From assembly GCF_029963765.1 (NCBI RefSeq), contig NZ_JALBYU010000003.1:1-64000 (forward strand): a stretch of 64,000 bases of DNA, in the 5' to 3' direction. Source of the stretch: Pseudomonas sp. UYIF39 (GTDB lineage Bacteria > Pseudomonadota > Gammaproteobacteria > Pseudomonadales > Pseudomonadaceae). Shown here piece by piece: positions 26,226-35,686 of this stretch. The translations under genes were made by a program, and so were the position numbers. Every line of letters starts with the position of its first letter. The stretch's first letter is position 1. The notes under the pieces are model-generated. The model searched no databases. It had not been told where the DNA came from and was given only the letters and a program-made list of their open reading frames with translations.

Positions 26226-28502
26226 TCAACGAGCCGTGATTTTCCAGGCACGGTGGATTTTGCCATTACGGGCGAAATCCGGATCGATGGTCTGGGCGGT
26301 GATTTCCTCGACCGCATAACGCTCGGTGAGGTTTTCCTCGAGCTGGAACTTGCGGAAGTTGTTGGAGAAGTACAACACGCCGCCCGGGGCCAGACGCGCC
26401 ATGGCCAGGTCGATCAATTGCACCTGGTCACGCTGCACGTCGAAGATCCCTTCCATGCGCTTGGAGTTGGAGAACGTCGGCGGATCGATGAAGATCAGGT
26501 CGTATTCGTCACGGCAGGCGTCGAGCCAGGCCATCACGTCGCCCTGCTCCAGGCGGTTCTTGTCGGAGAAACCGTTCAGCGACAGGTTGCGACGCGCCCA
26601 GTCCAGATAGGTTTTCGACAGGTCAACGCTGGTGGTGCTGCGCGCGCCGCCCTTGGCTGCGTGAACACTGGCGGTTGCGGTGTAGCTATACAGGTTGAGG
26701 AAGCGCTTGCCGGCTGCCTCTTTCTGAATCCGCATGCGCATTGGCCGGTGATCGAGGAACAGCCCGGTGTCGAGGTAATCCGTGAGGTTCACCAGCAGCT
26801 TCACGCCGCCTTCATTGACCTCGACGAATTTGCCCTGTGCCGCTTGGCGTTCGTACTGCTTGGTGCCGCTCTGACGCTCGCGACGCTTGACCACCACGCG
26901 GCTCTTGTCGATGTTCAGGGCCTGCGGAATGGCGGCCAGGGCATCGAACATGCGCGCCGAGGCTTTTTCCGGATCGATGGACTTCGGCGCGGCGTATTCC
27001 TGGACGTGGACCCAATCCTGATACAGGTCGATGGCCATCGAGTATTCCGGCATGTCGGCATCGTAGACGCGATAGCAGTCGATGCCTTCACGCTTGACCC
27101 ACTTGCCCAGCGCCTTGAGGTTTTTCTGCAGGCGATTGGCAAACATCTGCCCGCCTTCGCTCAAGCGCGGTTGCTCGATCACCACCGGTGCCGGTTTGAT
27201 CGGGTTACCGTTCTTGTTGTACTTCTCGTACTTGCCCGGTGCCACATCGTTGTCGGCGACTTCGACTTCGACTTCAGCTTGCTCACGCTCGACCTGACGC
27301 TGTTCCGGGGTGCGACGTTCGCCAGTCACGAACTGGTCTGGCGTGACCTTGATCAGCAGCAATTTGCACGGCAATGCGCCGTTCCAGAATGAATACTGTT
27401 TGTGGCTGCGGATGCCCATGCGCTTGCCCAGGTCCGGGGCGCCGGTGAATACCGCAGCTTCCCAGTTCAGGCAGGCCTGACGCAGACGTTCGCCGAGGTT
27501 CTGGTAGAGATAGAGCAAGCTCGCTTCGTCACCCAAACGCTCGCCGTACGGCGGGTTGCAGATCACCAGGCCTTTCTGGTTCTGGTCCGGACGTGGCTCG
27601 AACGTCCCGACTTCGCCCTGATAGATCTTGATCCACTCGCTCAGGCCGGCACGTTCAACGTTGTTGCGGCCCGGTTGAATCAGGCGCGGATCGGCTTCGT
27701 AACCGCGAATCCACAGCGGTGGCTTGGCCAGACCGGCCGCGCAACGCTCAGTGGCTTCTTCGTGAAGCTTTTTCCACAGGGCCGGGACGTGACCAAGCCA
27801 GGCGGTGAAGCCCCACTGTTCGCGACGCAGGTTCGGCGCCATGTCGGCGGCGATCATCGCGGCTTCGACGAGGAACGTACCGACACCGCACATCGGGTCA
27901 GCCAGCGCGCCGCCATCGGCCGCAATGCGTGGCCAGCCGGAACGGATCAGGATCGCGGCCGCGAGGTTTTCCTTCAGCGGCGCCGCGCCCTGCTGCAGAC
28001 GGTAACCGCGCTGGTGCAAGCTGTGGCCGGACAGGTCGAGGGACAGGATCGCTTCGCCACGGTCCAGGCGCAGGTGAATGCGCAGGTCCGGGTTGAGCTT
28101 GTCGATGGACGGACGATCGCCCTGCGGCGTGCGCAGTTTGTCGACGATGGCGTCCTTGACCTTCAAGGCGCCGAAGTGGGTGTTGTCGATGCCCGAGCCG
28201 TGACCGCTGAACTCGACGGCCAGGGTGCCATCGTTGAGCATGTGGTCTTGCCACTCGATATCGAGCACGCCGTGATAAAGGTCTTCGGCGTCCTTCATCG
28301 GGAAACGCTTGAGCACCAGCAGCACCCGGTTCGCCAGACGCGACCACAGGCACAGGCGATAAGCGGTTTCCATGGTGGCCATGCCACGCACAGCCGAGGT
28401 GTGCTCACGCGCGTCCTCAAGGCCAAGCCCGACGGCTTCCTCGATGAGCAGGCCTTCAAGGCCTTTTGGGCAAGTGAGGAAGAGTTCGAAACGATCGGAC
28501 AT
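26226..28502 (-). CDS. rlmKL: Bifunctional 23S rRNA methyltransferase RlmKL
   Basis: Methylates G2445 (N2) and G2069 (N7) of 23S rRNA (E. coli numbering). 758 aa from MSDRFELFLTCPKGLE at 28502; the frame is open to 28676, but the upstream part does not look like protein. N-terminal THUMP region; first methyltransferase with GSGIDNTHFG and the NPPYGERLG motif; second methyltransferase (RlmK) with LYSYTATASVHAAKGGA and DPPTFSNSKRM. The two enzymes are fused as usual in gammaproteobacteria. Monocistronic. Confidence 0.97.
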   Translation of the reverse strand: MSDRFELFLTCPKGLEGLLIEEAVGLGLEDAREHTSAVRGMATMETAYRLCLWSRLANRVLLVLKRFPMKDAEDLYHGVLDIEWQDHMLNDGTLAVEFSGHGSGIDNTHFGALKVKDAIVDKLRTPQGDRPSIDKLNPDLRIHLRLDRGEAILSLDLSGHSLHQRGYRLQQGAAPLKENLAAAILIRSGWPRIAADGGALADPMCGVGTFLVEAAMIAADMAPNLRREQWGFTAWLGHVPALWKKLHEEATERCAAGLAKPPLWIRGYEADPRLIQPGRNNVERAGLSEWIKIYQGEVGTFEPRPDQNQKGLVICNPPYGERLGDEASLLYLYQNLGERLRQACLNWEAAVFTGAPDLGKRMGIRSHKQYSFWNGALPCKLLLIKVTPDQFVTGERRTPEQRQVEREQAEVEVEVADNDVAPGKYEKYNKNGNPIKPAPVVIEQPRLSEGGQMFANRLQKNLKALGKWVKREGIDCYRVYDADMPEYSMAIDLYQDWVHVQEYAAPKSIDPEKASARMFDALAAIPQALNIDKSRVVVKRRERQSGTKQYERQAAQGKFVEVNEGGVKLLVNLTDYLDTGLFLDHRPMRMRIQKEAAGKRFLNLYSYTATASVHAAKGGARSTTSVDLSKTYLDWARRNLSLNGFSDKNRLEQGDVMAWLDACRDEYDLIFIDPPTFSNSKRMEGIFDVQRDQVQLIDLAMARLAPGGVLYFSNNFRKFQLEENLTERYAVEEITAQTIDPDFARNGKIHRAWKITAR

Positions 28503-29032
28503 GGTAATTCCAGAGCCTTTAGCTAAGTGAACCGGCAACGCATTGCCGGCCCGGTTTTCAATCAGGCGCTTTTCTAAAAGAGCGCCCGCGTGGCACGAAG
28601 GTGTGCCGTCCCACCCCTGCAAGCTCGGGTTAAAAGAGCTTAGATGCAAAGACAGATAAAAAAGTTGATGCAACAAAATGTCATAAGTCGACCCTTCGTC
28701 GAATAATGCCCCACTGCAACGCGAGCCATTCTCAGCAAAGGATTAATCCCATCATCCAGCGCGGGGCTGATCATACCGGGGTTTGGCCAATAAACACGGG
28801 CAAACATCGTGTTACTTATGGCCATACCATCTTTATCGTTACGTTCTTATGACAAAACGATCATTCCCTCGATGTGACGCATTGGTTAGAACTCAACACA
28901 GGTTGACGCCGCAATGACGTCAACACCTTGGCTCGCGACGCCGGCAGCGAGCCCCAACGGCAGGAGTTTTTCTGCCAGACCTCAATTGAGGTCAACGCGA
29001 TAAATACAGTCAACAAGTGAGGGCAACACCCT
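28503..29032. other. 530-base intergenic region upstream of rmf
   Basis: No gene is supported. It is AT-richer than the flanks. Close to rmf it holds two stem-loops: GTTGACG/CGTCAAC (28902-28924) and GGCTCGC/GCGAGCC (28930-28953). Both would lie in the rmf leader if transcription starts upstream of 28900, and they may affect its mRNA stability. A weak frame at 28640-28825 (minus) has no ribosome-binding site. Confidence 0.6.
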
Positions 29033-29248
29033 ATGAGAAGACTTAAGCGTGATCCGTTGGAAAGAGCATTTTTGCGCGGATATCAATATGGCGTTGGTGG
29101 CAAATCCCGTGAGCTTTGCCCATTTACTCTACCGTCGGTACGCCAAGCCTGGATTAACGGCTGGCGAGAAGGACGCGGCGACAACTGGGACGGTATGACC
29201 GGCACTGCGGGAATCCATAGACTCAACGAACTTCACGCCGTCGGCTAA
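29033..29248 (+). CDS. rmf: Ribosome modulation factor
   Basis: 71 aa, begins MRRLKRDPLERAFLRGYQYG. Rmf binds 70S ribosomes in stationary phase and joins them into inactive 100S dimers. The basic N-terminus, the RGYQYGVGGKSRELCPF block and RQAWINGWREGRGDNWDG are all diagnostic. AGGG before the start serves as ribosome-binding site. It is followed by a strong terminator, so it is a single-gene unit with a long leader. Confidence 0.97.
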   Translation: MRRLKRDPLERAFLRGYQYGVGGKSRELCPFTLPSVRQAWINGWREGRGDNWDGMTGTAGIHRLNELHAVG

Positions 29249-29330
29249 CACAGGGCACACTCCGACACGACAATCTGATTACGTAACGACTTACCACGCA
29301 CGCCCCATCCGGGCGGCGGGCTTCGGCCCA

Positions 29331-29356
29331 GGGGCTCCTTCGAGGAGCCCTTTTTT
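29331..29356 (+). terminator. rmf terminator
   Basis: GGGCTCCT-TCG-AGGAGCCC followed by TTTTTT. Confidence 0.93.
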
Positions 29357-29393
29357 ATGCCTGCCAAAATCTCACCTTGAGCAGCATACATCT

Positions 29394-29486
29394 CTGTGGG
29401 AGCGAGCTTGCTCGCGATAGCGGCTTAACATTCAACAATGACGTTGGCTGCAAGTCCGTCATCGCGAGCAAGCTCGCTCCCACAGG
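29394..29486. repeat. REP inverted pair
   Basis: Facing copies of CTGTGGGAGCGAGCTTGCTC separated by about 45 bases, between the convergent rmf and pyrD. Confidence 0.88.
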
Positions 29487-29488
29487 GA

Positions 29489-30508
29489 TCAGCGCAGGGC
29501 GGCGATGGCGTCTACGGATTCACGAATCAGCGCCGGGCCTTTATAGATGAAGCCGGAATAGAGCTGCACCAGGCTGGCACCCGCAGCGATTTTCTCAGCC
29601 GCGTGCTTGCCTTCGGTGATGCCGCCCACGGCGATGATCGGCAAGCGACCGGCCAACTCGGCCGCCAGCACCTTCACGGTGTGGGTGCTCTTGTCGCGAA
29701 CCGGTGCGCCGGACAAACCGCCCGCCTCGTCACCGTGTTCCATGCCTTCAACGCCGACGCGGCTCAGGGTGGTGTTGGTGGCGATCACCGCGTCCATCCC
29801 GGTTTCGATCAGCGCTTGCGCGACCTGAGCGGTTTCTTCGTCGGTCATGTCCGGCGCAATCTTGATCGCCAGCGGTACATGTTTGCCATGGCGCAGCGCC
29901 AGTTCAGCGCGGCGCGTGGCCAGGTCGGCCAACAATTGCTTCAGCGAATCGCCAAATTGCAGGCTGCGCAGGCCAGGGGTGTTCGGCGAGCTGACGTTGA
30001 CCGTCACGTAGCTGGCGTGGGCATAGACCTTGTCCAGGCAGATCAGGTAGTCGTCGACCGCCCGCTCAACCGGGGTATCGAAGTTTTTGCCGATATTGAT
30101 GCCCAGCACGCCCTTGAACTTGGCCGCCGCCACTCGAGCCAGCAGGTGATCGACACCGAGGTTGTTGAACCCCATGCGGTTGATGATCGCCTCGGCTTCC
30201 GGCAGACGGAAGATGCGTGGCTTCGGGTTGCCCGGCTGCGGACGCGGGGTGATGGTGCCGATTTCGACAAAACCAAAACCCAGTTGCGCAAAACCGTCGA
30301 TGGCCGCGCCGTTCTTGTCCAGACCGGCCGCCAGTCCGACCGGGTTCGGGAAGTCCAGCCCCATGACGGTCACCGGCACTTTCGCCGGCGCCTTGCACAG
30401 CAAGCCGTTGAGGCCCAAACGCCCGCCCGCGCCGATCAGGTCCAGGGACAGATCGTGGGAGGTTTCCGGGGAAAGTTTGAACAACAGCTGACGGGCCAGG
30501 GTGTACAT
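29489..30508 (-). CDS. pyrD: Dihydroorotate dehydrogenase (quinone)
   Basis: Oxidises dihydroorotate to orotate in pyrimidine synthesis, passing electrons to quinone; membrane-associated class 2 enzyme. 339 aa. N-terminal amphipathic region [23 protein letters not shown]-binding [15 protein letters not shown]; catalytic serine region [15 protein letters not shown]; phosphate-binding [10 protein letters not shown] and [13 protein letters not shown]. Single gene. Its promoter side faces the nasS leader. Confidence 0.97.
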   Translation of the reverse strand: MYTLARQLLFKLSPETSHDLSLDLIGAGGRLGLNGLLCKAPAKVPVTVMGLDFPNPVGLAAGLDKNGAAIDGFAQLGFGFVEIGTITPRPQPGNPKPRIFRLPEAEAIINRMGFNNLGVDHLLARVAAAKFKGVLGINIGKNFDTPVERAVDDYLICLDKVYAHASYVTVNVSSPNTPGLRSLQFGDSLKQLLADLATRRAELALRHGKHVPLAIKIAPDMTDEETAQVAQALIETGMDAVIATNTTLSRVGVEGMEHGDEAGGLSGAPVRDKSTHTVKVLAAELAGRLPIIAVGGITEGKHAAEKIAAGASLVQLYSGFIYKGPALIRESVDAIAALR

Positions 30509-30600
30509 GGGCGGGTTTGACTCTGGGCTACGAAAAGTGGCGGCGATTATAGCCGGGCATCGGGGTTGCAGGCGAGGCGCGCGACAAAATCAGCGAGCGA

Positions 30601-30616
30601 TGGCATATGCCTTGCA
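30601..30616 (+). promoter_or_regulatory. Sigma-54 promoter of nasST
   Basis: TGGCATATGCCTTGCA has GG and GC ten bases apart and agrees well with TGGCAC-N5-TTGCA. Nitrogen control through NtrC is the expected partner, though I see no clear NtrC site next to it. Confidence 0.7.
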
Positions 30617-30627
30617 CCGTCACTGAC

Positions 30628-30722
30628 ATCAGCACTCATGCCAACGGCGGGATGAGTCGAAAGACAAAGGCGTCGTCACTTGGCCTTGCCCTGGCAAGCA
30701 GTCCGGTACGGCGCTTTTTTAT
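30628..30722 (+). promoter_or_regulatory. NasT-type antitermination leader before nasS
   Basis: A hairpin at 30634-30657 (ACTCAT-CC / GG-ATGAGT with one internal G-G mismatch) presents the hexaloop AACGGC, with A at position 1 and G at position 4 as ANTAR proteins require. It is followed by GACAAAGGCGTC (30663-30674) and a terminator hairpin whose arms AAAG(G)CGTCGT / ACGGCGCTTT run into TTTTTT (30715-30720). Same plan as the leaders at 32585 and 35951. Implies NasT autoregulation. Confidence 0.75.
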
Positions 30723-30737
30723 GGAAGGTGTTTACAG

Positions 30738-31949
30738 ATGATTGAAGTTCCAGCCAACCCTCTGGCCTGGGTCAACGGCAGCGATGCCCCGGAAAAGACC
30801 GAAATCAACCTCGGCTTCATGGCCCTGAGTGACTGCGCCTCGGTAGTGGTCGCGGCCACGCAGGGCTTCGCCCAACCTTATGGCCTGACCCTGAACCTCA
30901 AGCGCCAGTCGTCCTGGGCCAACCTGCGGGACAAACTGGTCAGTGGCGAACTCGACGCCGCCCACAGCCTGTACGGTTTGATCTACGCCGTGCATTTGGG
31001 CATCGGCGGTGTCGCGTCGACCGACATGGCGGTGCTCATGGGCCTGAATCAGAATGGCCAGAGCATCAACCTCTCCCATGGCTTGCAGGCGCTGGGTGTG
31101 ACCAGTCCTGAAGCACTGGACCGGCACGTGCACCAAAGTCGCCCAAAACTCACCTTCGCCCAGACATTTCCAACCGGCACCCACGCCATGTGGCTGTATT
31201 ACTGGCTCGCGAGTCAGGGCATCCACCCGTTGCAGGACGTCGACAGCGTGGTGGTGCCGCCGCCACAAATGGTCGCGCACCTGCAAGCCGGGCGCATCGA
31301 CGGCTTCTGCGTCGGTGAGCCATGGTCCGCCAGCGCGGTGCAGCAAAATCTGGGGTTCACGATGGCAACCACCCAGACCATCTGGCCCGATCATCCGGAA
31401 AAAGTCCTCGGTTGCACCCGCGCCTTTGTCGAGCACTATCCCAACACCGCCCGGGCGCTGGTGATGGCGATTCTGGAGGCCAGCCGCTTCATCGAAGAAA
31501 GCACCGAGAATCGCCGCAGTACCGCGAAGCTGTTGAGCGCGCCCGAATACCTCGACGCGCCACTCGATTGCATCGAGCCGAGGTTGCTTGGCGACTACGC
31601 CGATGGCCTGGGTAATCGCTGGCAGGACCCACACGCACTGCGCTTCCATGGTGATGGCGAGGTCAACTTGCCGTATCTGTCCGATGGCATGTGGTTCATG
31701 ACCCAGTTCCGCCGTTGGGGGTTGTTGCGCGACGACCCGGACTACCTGGGCGTGGCCCGTCAGGTCCAGCAACTAGACTTGTATCGAGAGGCCGCCACCG
31801 CCGTAGGTGTGGCCGTGAGTGATCAACCAATGCGCAGCAGCCAATTGATCGAAGGCAAGGTCTGGGACGGCCTGGACCCCGTCGGCTATGCCCGCAGTTT
31901 CAAGCTGCACGCCATGAGCGACAGCTCGCCCCTTCTCGCCAGCCGCTGA
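30738..31949 (+). CDS. nasS: Nitrate/nitrite sensor NasS
   Basis: 403 aa, of the NrtA/CmpA substrate-binding fold, but with no signal peptide or lipobox, so cytoplasmic. This is the mark of NasS, which binds NasT and releases it when nitrate or nitrite is present. Family features: INLGFMALSDCASVVVAATQ, SSWANLRDKLVSGELDAAHS, and FPTGTHAMWLYYWLASQGIH. It lies 15 bases before nasT. No transporter permease or ATPase gene is adjacent, which argues against an uptake role. Confidence 0.93.
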   Translation: MIEVPANPLAWVNGSDAPEKTEINLGFMALSDCASVVVAATQGFAQPYGLTLNLKRQSSWANLRDKLVSGELDAAHSLYGLIYAVHLGIGGVASTDMAVLMGLNQNGQSINLSHGLQALGVTSPEALDRHVHQSRPKLTFAQTFPTGTHAMWLYYWLASQGIHPLQDVDSVVVPPPQMVAHLQAGRIDGFCVGEPWSASAVQQNLGFTMATTQTIWPDHPEKVLGCTRAFVEHYPNTARALVMAILEASRFIEESTENRRSTAKLLSAPEYLDAPLDCIEPRLLGDYADGLGNRWQDPHALRFHGDGEVNLPYLSDGMWFMTQFRRWGLLRDDPDYLGVARQVQQLDLYREAATAVGVAVSDQPMRSSQLIEGKVWDGLDPVGYARSFKLHAMSDSSPLLASR

Positions 31950-31964
31950 CAGGAGACTGCAAAT

Positions 31965-32540
31965 ATGTTGCGTATCCTGCTGATCAACGACACCGCAAAG
32001 AAAGTCGGTCGCCTTAAGGCGGCCCTGACCGAAGCCGGGTTCGAGGTGATCGACGAGTCGGGTCTGACCATCGACCTGCCCGCGCGCGTCGAAACGGTGC
32101 GTCCGGACGTGATTTTGATCGATACCGAGTCACCGAGCCGCGATGTGATGGAGCAAGTGGTGCTGGTGAGCCGCGATCAACCGCGGCCGATCGTGATGTT
32201 TACCGATGAACATGACCCCGATGTGATGCGTCAGGCGATCAAGTCCGGGGTCAGTGCCTACATCGTCGAAGGCATCCACGCACAGCGTATGCAGCCGATT
32301 CTCGACGTGGCCATGGCGCGCTTTGAAAGCGACCAGGCCCTGCGCGCCCAACTCAACGCCCGTGACCAGCAACTGGCCGAGCGCAAGCGCATCGAGCTGG
32401 CCAAAGGATTGCTGATGAAAATGAAGGACTGCAACGAGGAAGAGGCCTACACCCTGATGCGCCGGCAGGCCATGAGCCGGCAGCAGAAGCTGATTCAGGT
32501 GGCGGAGCAGATCATCGCCATGAGCGAGCTGCTCGGCTAA
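31965..32540 (+). CDS. nasT: ANTAR-domain antiterminator NasT
   Basis: 191 aa. Receiver-like N-terminal domain (MLRILLINDTAKKVGRLKAA; IDTESPSRD; VSAYIVEG) with a coiled coil near 120-135 and a C-terminal RNA-binding ANTAR domain (ERKRIELAKGLLMKMKDCNE ... RRQAMSRQQKLIQVAEQI). It is held by NasS without nitrate; when free it binds hexaloop hairpins in leaders and prevents terminator formation. Three matching leaders lie in this window. Terminal gene of nasST. Confidence 0.95.
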   Translation: MLRILLINDTAKKVGRLKAALTEAGFEVIDESGLTIDLPARVETVRPDVILIDTESPSRDVMEQVVLVSRDQPRPIVMFTDEHDPDVMRQAIKSGVSAYIVEGIHAQRMQPILDVAMARFESDQALRAQLNARDQQLAERKRIELAKGLLMKMKDCNEEEAYTLMRRQAMSRQQKLIQVAEQIIAMSELLG

Positions 32541-32568
32541 CCGATCGTTCCCACGCTCCGCGTGAATG

Positions 32569-32584
32569 TGGCACAGATCTCGCT
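32569..32584 (+). promoter_or_regulatory. Sigma-54 promoter of nasA
   Basis: TGGCACAGATCTCGCT: GG and GC ten bases apart; the -24 half is perfect (TGGCAC), the -12 half is TCGC instead of TTGC. Confidence 0.65.
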
Positions 32585-32690
32585 AGGTAATCGCTACAGG
32601 TAACCAACGGCGGTTGCCCCACCTACGACAAAGACGTCGCTCACCTCATTTGCCTTTTGGCGAATCCGGTGGCGGCGTTTTTTTGTTTTG
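32585..32690 (+). promoter_or_regulatory. NasT-type antitermination leader before nasA
   Basis: Hairpin TAACC-AACGGC-GGTTG (32601-32616) shows the same AACGGC hexaloop as the nasS leader. GACAAAGACGTC (32627-32638) follows, then a terminator with arms CGTCGC-CACC / GGTG-GCGGCG and a TTTTTTT tail (32678-32684). I could not find a convincing first hexaloop hairpin upstream of this one. Confidence 0.75.
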
Positions 32691-32784
32691 GCCCCACAGA
32701 CCGGGGCCGGTGGTGCGGCCGATGGGGCGCCCCACCTGCAAGCTCATGACTCCTTCTCGAGACTCCTAACAGCTGAGGTGCGCG

Positions 32785-33996
32785 ATGAAATCAAGCTTCT
32801 GGAAATCTGGCCATACCCCGACATTGTTCGCGGCCTTCCTCTATTTCGACCTGAGTTTCATGGTCTGGTACCTGCTCGGCCCACTGGCAGTGCAGATTGC
32901 CGCCGACCTGCATCTGACCACCCAACAGCGCGGGCTGGTGGTGGCCACGCCGATTCTGGCCGGGGCGGTATTGCGCTTTGTAATGGGGTTGCTGGCTGAT
33001 CGCCTGTCGCCGAAAACCGCCGGGCTGATTGGCCAGGTGATCGTCATCTGCGCCCTGTTCGGTGCCTGGAAACTCGGCATTCACAGTTACGAACAAGCGT
33101 TGGTGCTGGGCCTGTTCCTCGGCATGGCCGGCGCATCCTTCGCCGTCGCCCTGCCGCTGGCCTCGCAATGGTATCCACCACAACACCAAGGCAAAGCCAT
33201 GGGCATCGCCGGTGCCGGTAACTCGGGCACCGTGCTCGCGGCACTGATCGCCCCGGTGCTGGCCGCTGCATTTGGCTGGAGCAACGTGTTCGGCTTCGCC
33301 CTGATCCCGCTGATTCTGACCATCATCGTCTTCGCCTGGCTGGCCAAAAACGCGCCTGAGCGGCCGAAAGCCAAGTCCGTGTCCGACTACTTCAAGGCCT
33401 TGGGCGACCGCGACAGCTGGTGGTTCATGTTTTTCTACAGCGTAACCTTCGGCGGCTTCATCGGCTTGGCCAGCGCCCTGCCCGGCTATTTCAACGACCA
33501 ATATGGCCTCAGCCCGGTGACCGCTGGTTACTACACCGCAGCCTGTGTGTTCGGTGGCAGCTTGATGCGTCCGTTGGGCGGCGCTCTGGCCGACCGTTTC
33601 GGTGGCATTCGCACCCTCTTGGGGATGTACACGGTGGCGGCGGTCTGCATCGCAGCGGTGGGTTTCAATCTGCCGAGTTCCTACGCGGCACTGGCGCTTT
33701 TCGTCTGCACCATGCTCGGTTTGGGGGCAGGTAACGGTGCGGTTTTCCAATTGGTCCCGCAGCGTTTTCGTCGCGAGATCGGGGTGATGACCGGTTTGAT
33801 CGGCATGGCCGGCGGTATCGGTGGGTTTGCACTGGCAGCGGGCATGGGCGCGATCAAGCAAAGCACCGGCAGCTATCAACTGGCCTTGTGGTTGTTCGCC
33901 AGCCTTGGCGTGCTCGCCTGGTTCGGTCTGCACGGCGTGAAACGTCGCTGGAGAACCACTTGGGGTTCGGCGGCCGTGACCGCTGCGCGGGTGTGA
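32785..33996 (+). CDS. nasA: Nitrate transporter (MFS, NarK/NasA type)
   Basis: 403 aa with 12 likely membrane segments; imports nitrate for assimilation. Family motifs: FDLSFMVWYLLGPLAVQIAA near the start, the first nitrate signature as GAGNSGTVLAALIAP (residues about 137-151), and the second as GLGAGNGAVFQLVPQ. Controlled by the sigma-54 promoter and leader upstream. Followed after eight bases by the kinase/phosphatase gene. Confidence 0.95.
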   Translation: MKSSFWKSGHTPTLFAAFLYFDLSFMVWYLLGPLAVQIAADLHLTTQQRGLVVATPILAGAVLRFVMGLLADRLSPKTAGLIGQVIVICALFGAWKLGIHSYEQALVLGLFLGMAGASFAVALPLASQWYPPQHQGKAMGIAGAGNSGTVLAALIAPVLAAAFGWSNVFGFALIPLILTIIVFAWLAKNAPERPKAKSVSDYFKALGDRDSWWFMFFYSVTFGGFIGLASALPGYFNDQYGLSPVTAGYYTAACVFGGSLMRPLGGALADRFGGIRTLLGMYTVAAVCIAAVGFNLPSSYAALALFVCTMLGLGAGNGAVFQLVPQRFRREIGVMTGLIGMAGGIGGFALAAGMGAIKQSTGSYQLALWLFASLGVLAWFGLHGVKRRWRTTWGSAAVTAARV

Positions 33997-34003
33997 GGGC
34001 TGA

Positions 34004-35674
34004 ATGAGCCTGCAACTGAGTTTTGCCGAAGCGAGCGCCATTGGCCCTCGCGAGGAGAATCAGGACGCCCTGCGCCTGGTCACTCCGGCCCCGGCGCTGG
34101 CGGCGAGCAAGGGTTACCTGTTCGCCATCGCGGATGGTGTCAGCCAGTGCGCCGATGGTGGCCTCGCCGCCCGCTCGACGTTGCAGGCCCTGGCGCTGGA
34201 TTACTACGCCACGCCGGAAACCTGGGGCGTCGCGCAGGCATTGGATCGCCTGCTACTGGCACAAAATCGCTGGTTGCAGGCCAATGGCGGTGGGCAACCG
34301 TTGCTCACCACTGTCAGTGCTTTGGTCATGCGCGGTAGGCGTTTTACCTTGGCCCATGTCGGCGATTGCCGGGTTTATCGCTGGCACGCCGACACCTTGC
34401 AACGGGTCAGCGAGGATCACGTCTGGGACCAGCCGGGCATGCAGCATGTGCTCAAACGAGCGCTGGGGCTCGATCAGCATTTGGTGCTGGATTTTCTCGA
34501 TGGCGAACTGCGGTTGAACGAAAGTTTCGTACTGCTCAGCGACGGCATTTGGGCCGTGCTGGGCGATACCGCGATTGCGGCCATTCTGCGCGATCAACCG
34601 GATTTGAACAGCGCTGCGCAGACCTTGGTCAACGCGGCGCATCTGGCCGGCAGCCAGGACAACGCCAGCGCCTTGCTGGTGCGGGTCGATGCCCTCGGTG
34701 AAACTAGCATTGGCGATGCGTTGATTCATTTGCAGCAATGGCCGCTGCCGCCCGCCTTGAAACCAGGCCAGGCTTTCGAAGGTTGGCAGGTCGAAGGGAT
34801 ACTCGGCCAGAGCCAGCAGTCGTTGCTCTATCGGGTACGCGATGGGCAACAACAACCCTGGCTGCTGAAAACCTTGCCCGGTGCGCTGCGCGACGATCAC
34901 TTGGCTGGGCAGGCGTTGCTGTCGGAAGAATGGTTTCTCAAGCGCGTGGCCGGGCGGCATTTCCCTGAAGTCCATGCCGCCAGTCAACGTCAGCATTTGT
35001 ACTACGTGATGCGGGAATATTCCGGATTTACCTTGGCGGAGTTGCATGCCGATGTTGGACCGTTGCCTCTGCCCCAATGGCAGGATCTGGCCGAACGCCT
35101 GCTGCGAGCCGTTGGCATGCTGCATCGACGACAGATTCTCCATCGCGATATCAAACCGGAGAACCTGCTACTGGGGGACGACGGCGAATTACGCCTGTTG
35201 GACTTCGGTCTCGCCTACTGCCCCGGCCTCTCCGAAGACCAGCCTTCTGCCCTGCCCGGAACGCCCAGCTATATCGCGCCGGAAGCCTTTCGCGGGGAAG
35301 CACCGACACCGCAGCAAGATCTGTATGCCGTCGGCGTGACCTTGCATTTCCTGCTCACCGGGCATTATCCCTACGGCGAAATCGAAGCCTTCCAGCGCCC
35401 GCGGTTCGGGGTTCCTGTCAGCGCCAGTCGCTATCGACCTGACCTGCCGGAATGGATTGCGCAAAGTCTGGAGCGCGCCGTGGCGGCGGATCCGGGTCAA
35501 CGCTTTGAAACGGCGGAGGAATGGTTACTGCTGCTGGAACAGGGCGAGCGGCGCAGTTTGAGCGTGCGACCCAGACCGCTGCTGGAGCGCGAACCGTTGA
35601 AGGTCTGGCGGACCTTGGCGCTCGTGTCGCTGGTGGTGAATCTGGTGCTGCTGATTTTGCTGTTTCATGGCTAA
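34004..35674 (+). CDS. Fused PP2C phosphatase and Ser/Thr kinase, membrane anchored
   Basis: 556 aa. Residues 1-230 form a PP2C phosphatase (GPREENQDA, FAIADGVSQCADGG, LAHVGDCRVYR, GSQDNASALLV). Residues about 250-515 form a Hanks-type kinase (LLYRVRDG, catalytic loop HRDIKPEN near residue 381, DFGLAYC, GTPSYIAPEAF). One C-terminal membrane segment (LALVSLVVNLVLLILLF) anchors it. Both catalytic centres look complete. It follows nasA by eight bases, so it is expressed with nitrate uptake and may modify a nitrate or nitrogen component. Its target is unknown. Confidence 0.94.
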   Translation: MSLQLSFAEASAIGPREENQDALRLVTPAPALAASKGYLFAIADGVSQCADGGLAARSTLQALALDYYATPETWGVAQALDRLLLAQNRWLQANGGGQPLLTTVSALVMRGRRFTLAHVGDCRVYRWHADTLQRVSEDHVWDQPGMQHVLKRALGLDQHLVLDFLDGELRLNESFVLLSDGIWAVLGDTAIAAILRDQPDLNSAAQTLVNAAHLAGSQDNASALLVRVDALGETSIGDALIHLQQWPLPPALKPGQAFEGWQVEGILGQSQQSLLYRVRDGQQQPWLLKTLPGALRDDHLAGQALLSEEWFLKRVAGRHFPEVHAASQRQHLYYVMREYSGFTLAELHADVGPLPLPQWQDLAERLLRAVGMLHRRQILHRDIKPENLLLGDDGELRLLDFGLAYCPGLSEDQPSALPGTPSYIAPEAFRGEAPTPQQDLYAVGVTLHFLLTGHYPYGEIEAFQRPRFGVPVSASRYRPDLPEWIAQSLERAVAADPGQRFETAEEWLLLLEQGERRSLSVRPRPLLEREPLKVWRTLALVSLVVNLVLLILLFHG

Positions 35675-35686
35675 CACCGATCCCTT

